Shown: piece after piece, positions 1 to 5,753 of the stretch | Position numbering within the stretch: position 1 is the stretch's first letter | Layout: every line of letters begins with the position of its first letter | DNA from: an uncultured Lachnospiraceae bacterium | GTDB lineage: Bacteria; Bacillota; Clostridia; Lachnospirales; Lachnospiraceae | Reading direction: 5' to 3' | Length of the DNA stretch: 6,637 nucleotides | NCBI GenBank assembly: GCA_900557385.1 | Contig: USSP01000105.1 | Span: forward strand, 1-6,637 | Made by a program: the position numbers and the translations under genes | The notes under the pieces: model-generated | Database searches by the model: none | What the model saw: the letters and a program-made list of their open reading frames with translations, nothing else | What the model was told of the DNA's origin: nothing

Positions 1-1
1 A

Positions 2-100
2 GAGGAGGCAATGGATTCCACAACCGCTTATGAAAATTTGAAACGCACCGCGGAACAGGTATTCCGATTGTGGCTTACAAAAGAGAGGAGCGCAGAATGA
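2..100 (+). CDS. Possible 3' tail of an upstream gene (partial)
   Basis: The frame starting at base 2 is open from the window edge and ends with TGA at 98-100, so its stop would overlap the permease start in an ATGA (97-100). This is a typical arrangement for translationally coupled operon genes. The other two forward frames close at 31-33 and 39-41. The visible 32 residues are charged and helix-like (for example YENLKRTAEQVFRLWL), with no motif I recognise, so no function is assigned. An alternative is a 29-codon ORF from ATG 11, but the AGGAGG at 3-8 is only 2 nt from that ATG, too close for a normal ribosome binding site. The stretch may also be plain leader sequence. Confidence 0.35.
   Translation, partial: EEAMDSTTAYENLKRTAEQVFRLWLTKERSAE
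84..90 (+). promoter_or_regulatory. Ribosome binding site fixing the start of the first permease
   Basis: AGAGGAG lies 6 nt before ATG 97. The reading frame is open further upstream to a GTG at 70, but that codon has no purine-rich site at a proper distance. ATG 97 is therefore preferred; it also gives an N-terminus beginning MKTKLARIKRY, a short basic lead-in to the first membrane helix. Confidence 0.75.
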
Positions 101-1014
101 AAACAAAATTAGCTCGTATCAAACGATACATTCCCTTATATCTCATGTTTCTACCGGGAGCCATTTATTTACTGATCAACAACTATATCCCCATGGCAGG
201 CATCGTTGTAGCTTTCAAAAAATACAACGTAAGATTGGGAATCTGGGGCAGTGAATGGTTCGGGCTGAACAACTTCAAGTTCCTGTTTGCAACCAAGGAT
301 GCCTGGGTTATCACAAGAAACACGATTCTGTATAATTTGGCATTCATTATCATTAACATGGTAATCGGCATCATGTTCGCCATCTTCATCAGTGATGTGG
401 TGAATAAAAAAGCACAGAAGATTTACCAGAGTGCCATCCTTTTCCCGTACCTGATGTCAGCAGTTATCATCGGTTACATCGTATTCGCCTTTTTAAGTCA
501 GAGTACCGGTATCGTAAACAATTCCATTTTGGAAGCATTGGGAAAAGATCCCATTAACTGGTATTCCGAATCCAAGTACTGGCCCTTTATTCTGATCTTT
601 GTCAATACTTGGAAGGGCATCGGATACGGATGCCTGATTTACATATCCACCATTAACGGTATTGACCCCACCTTGTTTGAGGCGGCAATGTTAGACGGAG
701 CAACCAAGTGGCAGCAAATTAAAAACATCACACTTCCGTCCCTGGTGCCCACCATCATCACCCTGACCTTACTAAACGTTGGTAAGATTTTCTACTCCGA
801 TTTCGGACTGTTTTATCAGGTTCCCCGAAATTCAGGAATGCTGTTCTCAACCACCAACGTTATTGATACCTATGTATATCGGGGCTTGATGGAGCAGGCA
901 AACATCGGAATGAGTGCCGCAGCCGGTTTCTATCAGTCCATCGTAGGATTTATCCTGGTAATTACCGCAAACCTGATTGTACGTAAGGTGAGCGAAGAAA
1001 ACGCATTATTCTAA
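97..1014 (+). CDS. lplB: ABC sugar importer permease, LplB type
   Basis: This is an inner-membrane permease subunit of a carbohydrate ABC importer (CUT1-like, binding-protein-dependent transport family). The protein is 305 aa, normal for LplB. A short basic N-terminus is followed by a first hydrophobic helix carrying LMFLPGAIYLLINNYIPM, as seen in LplB proteins. Further hydrophobic segments lie at about 78-100, 110-135, 160-185, 217-230 and 280-296. The EAA loop that docks onto the ATPase is clear: FEAAMLDGA with E195 and G201, followed by the LP at 213-214. The gene ends 13 nt before the next permease, with which it should form a heterodimer. The substrate cannot be read from the sequence; LplB-type systems import mono- or oligosaccharides or their derivatives. 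The start is ATG 97 rather than GTG 70, based on the ribosome binding site. The name is by family; orthology to Bacillus LplB is not proven. Confidence 0.93.
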   Translation: MKTKLARIKRYIPLYLMFLPGAIYLLINNYIPMAGIVVAFKKYNVRLGIWGSEWFGLNNFKFLFATKDAWVITRNTILYNLAFIIINMVIGIMFAIFISDVVNKKAQKIYQSAILFPYLMSAVIIGYIVFAFLSQSTGIVNNSILEALGKDPINWYSESKYWPFILIFVNTWKGIGYGCLIYISTINGIDPTLFEAAMLDGATKWQQIKNITLPSLVPTIITLTLLNVGKIFYSDFGLFYQVPRNSGMLFSTTNVIDTYVYRGLMEQANIGMSAAAGFYQSIVGFILVITANLIVRKVSEENALF

Positions 1015-1027
1015 GGGAGGGAAAGAG

Positions 1028-1915
1028 ATGAAGAAAAAAACTTCCAAATATCAGGTTTCCATTAACATCGTGATGGTTATCTGGACACTGATTATCATAT
1101 TACCGTTTATCCTGCTGTTTATGTCATCGGTAACAGATGAGAATGTTCTGGTAGCCAACGGTTACTCCTTCTTCCCGAAGAAATTTTCAGCAGCGGCTTA
1201 CATTTACATTATCCGTTCTGGTTCCAAAATTCTGAAAGCCTATGGAGTCAGTATTTTAGTAACCCTTGTGGGAACCCTGGTCAACATTTTTCTGTCAGCC
1301 ATGATGGCATACCCATTGACGGTAAAGAACCTTCCCGGACGTAAGTTTTTAATGTTCTTTGTATTCTTTACCATGTTGTTCCACGGTGGTATCGTACCGT
1401 CCTATATTATGTGGAGCGGAACCTTCCATATTAAAGATACCATCTTCGCACAGCTGCTCCCGAATCTGCTGCTCAGTGCATGGAACGTGATGATGATTCG
1501 TACCTACTTCCAGACCAGCATCCCAGAGAGTTTGTATGAGGCAGCAAGAATTGATGGAGCGTCCGAGTTCAAAATTTTCTTCTCCATCGTCATTCCTCTT
1601 GGAAAACCGATTCTGGTAACCATGGGAACCTTCGCAGGACTGGCTTACTGGAACGACTGGACCAACGGTTTGTACTACATCGTAAAAAATAAGGATTTAT
1701 ACAATATACAGAATCTGCTCAATCAGATGATTTCCAATATTCAGTACATTGCGCAGAGCTCGGATTCCAATGTCGCCTCTGCGGCGGCATCTCTTCCGGC
1801 AACGGGAATTCAGATGGCAATCGCTTTTGTGGCAATCCTGCCCATTATGCTCATCTTTCCGTCCTTCCAGAAGTTTTATGCAAAGGGAATTACTCTTGGT
1901 GGTGTCAAGGGTTAA
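1028..1915 (+). CDS. ABC sugar importer permease, YtcP/LplC type (COG0395-like)
   Basis: This is the second membrane subunit of the importer. It is 295 aa, the usual length for the family. The first transmembrane helix spans about residues 12-33, with other hydrophobic segments at about 72-96, 106-128, 138-156, 183-206 and 260-279. The EAA motif is YEAARIDGA (E171, G177) with P190 completing the loop. The end GITLGGVKG is characteristic of this permease group. A GGGAGG site at 1015-1020, directly after the previous stop, sits 7 nt before ATG 1028. The 13-nt gap implies co-translation with the LplB-type partner. LplC and YtcP are close paralogues and I cannot separate them, so no symbol is given. 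After this gene there is a 111-nt gap before the binding protein. Confidence 0.93.
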   Translation: MKKKTSKYQVSINIVMVIWTLIIILPFILLFMSSVTDENVLVANGYSFFPKKFSAAAYIYIIRSGSKILKAYGVSILVTLVGTLVNIFLSAMMAYPLTVKNLPGRKFLMFFVFFTMLFHGGIVPSYIMWSGTFHIKDTIFAQLLPNLLLSAWNVMMIRTYFQTSIPESLYEAARIDGASEFKIFFSIVIPLGKPILVTMGTFAGLAYWNDWTNGLYYIVKNKDLYNIQNLLNQMISNIQYIAQSSDSNVASAAASLPATGIQMAIAFVAILPIMLIFPSFQKFYAKGITLGGVKG

Positions 1916-1960
1916 GATTCTATAAAAGAAAGCAACAAAAAAAGTAAACAAAATCAAACA

Positions 1961-2021
1961 GGGAGGCAAAGCCTCTGCTCCTGCAAGGGCAGTCGCATTT
2001 TCCTCCGGAAAACAAGGAGGC
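1961..2021 (+). promoter_or_regulatory. Binding-protein leader with competing inverted repeats around the ribosome binding site
   Basis: The gap 1916-2026 begins A-rich (about 1922-1960) and then carries four short complementary blocks: GGGAGGC (1961-1967), GCCTC (1971-1975), CCTCC (2002-2006) and GGAGGC (2016-2021). The last includes the ribosome binding site GGAGG (2016-2020), 6 nt before ATG 2027. GAGGC 1963-1967 can pair with GCCTC 1971-1975 over an AAA loop. CCTCC can pair with the ribosome binding site over a 9-nt loop. Alternatively CCTCC can pair with 1962-1966, or GCCTC with 2017-2021. A small CTGC/GCAG hairpin (1981-1992) lies between. The pairings are seen directly; a role in setting binding-protein translation or mRNA processing is inference. 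Each helix is only 5-6 bp, so chance is possible. Confidence 0.4.
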
Positions 2022-2026
2022 TTAAT

Positions 2027-3691
2027 ATGAAAAAGAAGTTAGTAGCAGGCATGATGTCCGCAATGATGGTTGCATCATTACTGACAGGTTGTGGAAGTTC
2101 AGACAGTGGCAGTGCAGGCAGCACAGCAACGGACAGCAGCACATCAACAGAGACAGGTTCTGAGGCAGCAGCAGGTGAGGCGGATTCCGGCGTCACAAAG
2201 ACTGCTTACGGTGAATATACCGAAGAAAATCCCTATCAGCTCACCTTTGCATACCTGGAGTTCTATACCCAGGATGAGGCAGCAAGAGCAGCTGTACAGG
2301 ATGCCATCAATGCAAAACTCGTTCCAGAATTACATATTGAGGTAGAATTACTTCCTCTGCAGCCTGCTGATTATCAGAGCAAGGTTCAGATGATGTTATC
2401 TGGTGGTGACAAATTGGATGTATTCCCCATTCAGAGTACACTGGCTTCCAGCTGGATTAACATGGGCGGTATCTATGACATGTCCGAGTTCATGGATTCC
2501 GCAGAAGGAAAAGCAGTTGAGAATGCCTTAGGAGATAGTCTTGCTCATGCCGGTACTGTAAATGGCATACTTTACGGTTTCCCTGCAAACAAAGAGTATG
2601 TAGAACTTGGCGGTTTGTGCATGCGTGCCGATATCTGCGATGAGTTGGGAATTACCGAGGAATACGGTCTGGAGAAAAATAAAGACGAGTATGACGGAAA
2701 GATTTATGACTGGTCTGTAGCCGGCGATATTTTTGCAAAGGTAAAAGAGGCATATCCGGACATGATTCCTCTGTACTTACAAGGAAGCTCTTCCCAGATG
2801 AACCGTTTTATCCATGTTGACCAGTTAGGTGATAACTTTGGCGTAATCGACTGGGAGGCTGATCAGGAATCTACTACGGTTGTCAACAAATTTGAAACGG
2901 ATACCTATAAAAATACAATTACCATGTTAGCAAACTGGTACGATAAAGGATATATCTTCAAGGATGCCCAGACCGATACCTCCGGATCTGCAACCATGAT
3001 GAAAGCCGGCAATACCTTCAGCTATGTAACTGCTATTAAACCCGGCTTCCTGGTAGAAGCTGCAGCGGCAAACGGTATGGATTGCTACGCAATGTACTTT
3101 GGTACAGGTGTTGAGTCCGACAGAGGAACCGAGAGCGTTCTGTTCACCGGTAACGCTTGTCTCTACAATACCGGTATTGCAAACAACAGTGAAGACCCTG
3201 AAATGGCATTCAAATTTATCTCCGCACTGTACTCTGATTCTGAACTGATGAATCTGTGGCAGTATGGTATCCAGGATGTAAACTACAAACTCAACGATGA
3301 TGGCACCATTTACTTCGTAGACAGCGAGGATGGATCCAATTACAAATATCACCAGAATACCGGTTGGTCCATGGGTAACCAGATGATTTCCTATGTATGG
3401 AGTGATGGTTCCAAGAGCGCTGACTACTGGGATAAACTGCAGACTCACAATGACTGGGGTGTAGTAAGCAAGACCTTCGGCTTTAACTGGGACAGCACAC
3501 AGTATTCTACCCAGATCACTGCATTAAGCAACGCTTTAAGCACTTATCGTGCAGCACTGGAAACCGGTAGCGTAGGCGCAGCGAATGTAGAATCTACTCT
3601 GAAAGAACTGAATGATGCATTATATGCAGCAGGTTTACAGGATGTAATGGATGCAAAACAGGTTCAGTTAGACGAGTGGTTAGCAAAATAA
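2027..3691 (+). CDS. Extracellular sugar-binding lipoprotein of the ABC importer, DUF3502 type
   Basis: This is the solute-binding protein that captures the sugar outside the membrane and delivers it to the two permeases encoded just upstream. The 554-aa length fits the large binding proteins that pair with LplB/YtcP permeases. The N-terminus is a lipoprotein signal: MKKK, a hydrophobic stretch, then lipobox LTGC with the lipidated cysteine at 22. A Ser/Thr/Gly/Ala/Glu-rich flexible linker runs to about residue 57. The mature fold starts with YQLTFAYLEFYTQDEAA and a segment with LPLQPADYQSKVQMMLSGGD, typical of bacterial binding-protein family 1. The last ~70 residues (from F484, FGFNWDSTQYSTQ, to QLDEWLAK) resemble the C-terminal DUF3502 region. 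The ligand is not predictable by eye. ATG 2027 has GGAGG at 6 nt. The gene is flanked by RNA structures on both sides, which could favour its expression over the permeases. Confidence 0.92.
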   Translation: MKKKLVAGMMSAMMVASLLTGCGSSDSGSAGSTATDSSTSTETGSEAAAGEADSGVTKTAYGEYTEENPYQLTFAYLEFYTQDEAARAAVQDAINAKLVPELHIEVELLPLQPADYQSKVQMMLSGGDKLDVFPIQSTLASSWINMGGIYDMSEFMDSAEGKAVENALGDSLAHAGTVNGILYGFPANKEYVELGGLCMRADICDELGITEEYGLEKNKDEYDGKIYDWSVAGDIFAKVKEAYPDMIPLYLQGSSSQMNRFIHVDQLGDNFGVIDWEADQESTTVVNKFETDTYKNTITMLANWYDKGYIFKDAQTDTSGSATMMKAGNTFSYVTAIKPGFLVEAAAANGMDCYAMYFGTGVESDRGTESVLFTGNACLYNTGIANNSEDPEMAFKFISALYSDSELMNLWQYGIQDVNYKLNDDGTIYFVDSEDGSNYKYHQNTGWSMGNQMISYVWSDGSKSADYWDKLQTHNDWGVVSKTFGFNWDSTQYSTQITALSNALSTYRAALETGSVGAANVESTLKELNDALYAAGLQDVMDAKQVQLDEWLAK

Positions 3692-3719
3692 ACATAGCAA
3701 TAAGATAGACATGATAATC

Positions 3720-3747
3720 GCCCGGCATCGAGATTTTGGTGCCGGGC
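3720..3747 (+). other. Strong GC-rich hairpin after the binding-protein gene
   Basis: GCCCGGCA (3720-3727) is perfectly complementary to TGCCGGGC (3740-3747). With two G-U pairs the stem extends inward to 11 bp (3720-3730 with 3737-3747) around a 6-nt loop. It starts 29 nt after the binding-protein stop. The downstream bases are A-rich (AAAATAGAAAAGG) with no T run, and the opposite strand has no T run either, so it does not look like an intrinsic terminator in either direction. A role as a 3' stabiliser or processing end of the binding-protein mRNA, as known for other binding-protein and cellulosomal operons, is inference. Confidence 0.75.
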
Positions 3748-3774
3748 AAAATAGAAAAGGGATGTGAAACAACG

Positions 3775-5034
3775 ATGAAAACCGTATTAGCAATCGATGG
3801 AAACAAATTTCTGCTCAACGGCAGAAAAACCTATACAGAAATTCCAAACTGTCCTGAAAAATATCACGGACTGCTGATGAATGCCCGTTTTATCCAGGGC
3901 GTCTTTAAGGATGTGGAGAAACCGGAACGCTTTAACCGCTTTGGCAGAACCTTTGACCCGGATCGTAATACTCAGGAGTTAATTGCAGCCCTCCCGGAAT
4001 GGTACGAATATGGATTGCGTGCATTTACGGTGGGATTCCAAGGCGGTGGTCCCTGTTTTACCATTGATAGCAAGACCATTGAGAACAATCCCTTCAGCCC
4101 GGATGGAAAGAGCATTGCCCCCGACTATCTGGCGCGGATGAAAAAAATTATCGAGGCAGCGGATGAACTGGGAATGGTAGTCATTGTAAGCTGCTATTAC
4201 GGTCCCCAGAGCCGTTTCTTAAAAGATGACAGAGCCGTGATGGAAGGAGTGAAAACCGCCTGCAACTGGCTGCGGGACGAGAAATTCACCAACGTAATCT
4301 TCGAGATTGCCAACGAGCACGACATTGATGCCTACAAAGTCCATCCTATCCTTTACAATGACAGCGGCATCGTGGAACTCATCGAGATTGCAAAACGGGA
4401 ATCCGGTGGAATTCCGGTAGGCTGCAGCAGTACAGGCGCTTACTTCTCCCCGGAGATCACCAATGCATCCGATGTCATTTTAATTCACGGCAATAATATG
4501 TCGCGGCAGGTATTTTACAACCAGATTCGGAAGGTCAAGGAATTACAGCCTGACCGTCCGGTTGTATGTAATGAAGATTCACAGGCACTCTCCAACATGC
4601 AGGTGGCGTTGGACGAGGGTGTGTCATGGGGCTACTACAACAACATGACGAAACAGGAGCCACCCACACCATGGGGCATCACCGAAGGGGAAGATACCTT
4701 CTTTGCAGCCCGCATGGCAGATACACTGGGTATTGCACCCATAGAGATTGAACCGCAGAACCGGTACTACCTTCAAGGACTGGCGAAGAATGAGGATTGG
4801 GAAGGAAAGAGATGGATTCGTCTGGCAAGTGTATATCCAGAGAAAATCCATCAGGTACGTTTCTACAGAGACGGAGAACTTGTTCACAGAGCATACGACG
4901 ATCCGTTTACCATTAACTTTCTCTTTAACTGGATTCAGGCACCCATCGAGGGCATCCAACCCGGTGAAAAGTGGAAAGCAGTCATTGAACTGACCGATGG
5001 CACGGAAATCACAAAAGAAACAGTTGCAGAATAG
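3775..5034 (+). CDS. Cytoplasmic glycoside hydrolase-like TIM-barrel protein (clan GH-A/cellulase-like) with C-terminal Ig-like domain
   Basis: Probably a retaining glycosidase, 419 aa, acting on the imported substrate inside the cell because there is no signal peptide or membrane segment. It opens with FLLNGRKTY, as in many GH-A enzymes. The barrel spans about residues 30-320. Strand-end motifs in the expected order are VIVSCYYG (136-143), NVIFEIANEHDI with E181 as candidate acid/base, LIHGNN with H238, PVVCNED with E267 as candidate nucleophile, and WGYYNN (285-290). This spacing matches clan GH-A, but I cannot name a family or substrate. Residues ~345-419 (VRFYRDGELVHRAYDDPFTI and following) look like an Ig-like module. 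The start is ATG 3775; upstream in-frame TTG 3736 and GTG 3739 fall in the hairpin region without a binding site. The best ribosome site, AGGG 3758-3761, is weak and 13 nt away. It lies 83 nt after the binding protein and 15 nt before the racemase-like gene. Confidence 0.8.
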   Translation: MKTVLAIDGNKFLLNGRKTYTEIPNCPEKYHGLLMNARFIQGVFKDVEKPERFNRFGRTFDPDRNTQELIAALPEWYEYGLRAFTVGFQGGGPCFTIDSKTIENNPFSPDGKSIAPDYLARMKKIIEAADELGMVVIVSCYYGPQSRFLKDDRAVMEGVKTACNWLRDEKFTNVIFEIANEHDIDAYKVHPILYNDSGIVELIEIAKRESGGIPVGCSSTGAYFSPEITNASDVILIHGNNMSRQVFYNQIRKVKELQPDRPVVCNEDSQALSNMQVALDEGVSWGYYNNMTKQEPPTPWGITEGEDTFFAARMADTLGIAPIEIEPQNRYYLQGLAKNEDWEGKRWIRLASVYPEKIHQVRFYRDGELVHRAYDDPFTINFLFNWIQAPIEGIQPGEKWKAVIELTDGTEITKETVAE

Positions 5035-5049
5035 AGGAGTGAAAAGACA

Positions 5050-5727
5050 ATGAGAAAATTATATACCATTAACACAGTCAACAACTTTATGGAGATTATT
5101 TACACTCCGTTTGCAAAACCCTTCGAGGAGAAAAACCCCGATTTGAAGATTTACAATATTATGGATGACAGCCTGTTAGTAGACACCAGAACCTACAACG
5201 GCATGACTCCCACCATCGCATCCAGAATGTTGAATTATGCAAAAGCAGCAGAAAATTCAGGAGCAGAGGGCATTATCGTAACCTGTACCTCTGTTAATGA
5301 GGCAACCAAGTTAATCAAACCGTTGCTGAACATTCCTATAATTAATATAGAAGAGCCCGTTGCCGAGATGGCAGTACAGAACGGCAAAAAGATCGGTATT
5401 CTGGCTACCCTGCCCACCAGTCCCGCTGCAATCGGCAGAGTCATCCAGGAAAAAGCCGATGAAATGGGCAAAGAGATTGAGATTATTCCCAGAGTGGCAG
5501 AGGGCGCCTTTGATGTTCTTTGCGCAGGGGACAGAGCAAAACATGACGAGATGGTAAGAGAGGAACTGTACAAGTTGGCACAGGAAGTGGATGTCATCGC
5601 TTTTGCACAAATTTCCATGAGCCTGATCACTTTTGACAAGGATAAGGTTCCTGTACCCGTATACATGATTGGTGAATCTGGATTTGAAAAGATTAAAAAG
5701 CTGATGGATGAGGCAAAGAATCAATAA
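5050..5727 (+). CDS. Aspartate/glutamate/hydantoin racemase superfamily protein with only one catalytic-position cysteine
   Basis: A 225-aa cytoplasmic protein of the Asp/Glu/hydantoin racemase superfamily, whose members racemise amino acids or hydantoins or decarboxylate malonates using one or two active-site cysteines. The first half has GAEGIIVTCTSVNEA with Cys79 at the usual first-cysteine position, then the interdomain IPIINIEEPV and KKIGILATLPTSPA, a typical start of the second half. At the second position the family's LGCAGM-like motif is replaced by DVIAFAQISM, with Gln187 where Cys is expected. Cys158 is elsewhere and not a substitute by alignment. A standard two-base racemase is therefore doubtful; an isomerase, decarboxylase or other lyase is equally possible. 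GAGGAG (5034-5039) overlaps the upstream stop and lies 10 nt before ATG 5050. It sits between the hydrolase and transketolase genes, suggesting a step on a sugar-derived acid or keto compound (inference). Confidence 0.85.
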   Translation: MRKLYTINTVNNFMEIIYTPFAKPFEEKNPDLKIYNIMDDSLLVDTRTYNGMTPTIASRMLNYAKAAENSGAEGIIVTCTSVNEATKLIKPLLNIPIINIEEPVAEMAVQNGKKIGILATLPTSPAAIGRVIQEKADEMGKEIEIIPRVAEGAFDVLCAGDRAKHDEMVREELYKLAQEVDVIAFAQISMSLITFDKDKVPVPVYMIGESGFEKIKKLMDEAKNQ

Positions 5728-5753
5728 AATATCGGAAAGGCAAGGTATTGAAT

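Noticed and set aside
51..66. Short inverted repeat CGGAA/TTCCG upstream of the first permease
   Set aside because: A 5-bp stem, probably within coding sequence, with no supporting context.
70..96. GTG 70 as start of the first permease
   Set aside because: It lacks a ribosome binding site, while ATG 97 has AGAGGAG at 6 nt and gives a normal permease N-terminus.
1896..1926. Possible internal promoter with TATAAA at 1921-1926
   Set aside because: The nearest -35 candidate (TTGGTG, 1896-1901) matches only half of the consensus at a 19-nt spacing, and A/T-rich hexamers are common in this gap.
2927..3448. 173-codon open frame on the - strand inside the binding-protein gene
   Set aside because: It lies wholly antisense to a well-supported coding gene, has no ribosome binding site of note, and its translation resembles no family I know.
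3720..3760. Hairpin as a rho-independent terminator
   Set aside because: No T run follows the stem on either strand; the downstream bases are A-rich.
3736..3774. TTG 3736 or GTG 3739 as start of the hydrolase
   Set aside because: Both fall in the hairpin region without a ribosome binding site; ATG 3775 gives the expected N-terminus, although its own site is weak.
3775..5034. Assignment of the hydrolase as a GH140-type apiosidase, suggested by the split transketolase
   Set aside because: The N-terminal and barrel motifs do not resemble the DUF4038/GH140 pattern as I know it, so the apiose link stays only one possible analogy for the transketolase.
5728..5749. Weak AT-rich inverted repeat before the transketolase gene (AATATC with GGTATT)
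   Set aside because: Six pairs including a wobble, with a 10-nt loop, is too weak to distinguish from chance.
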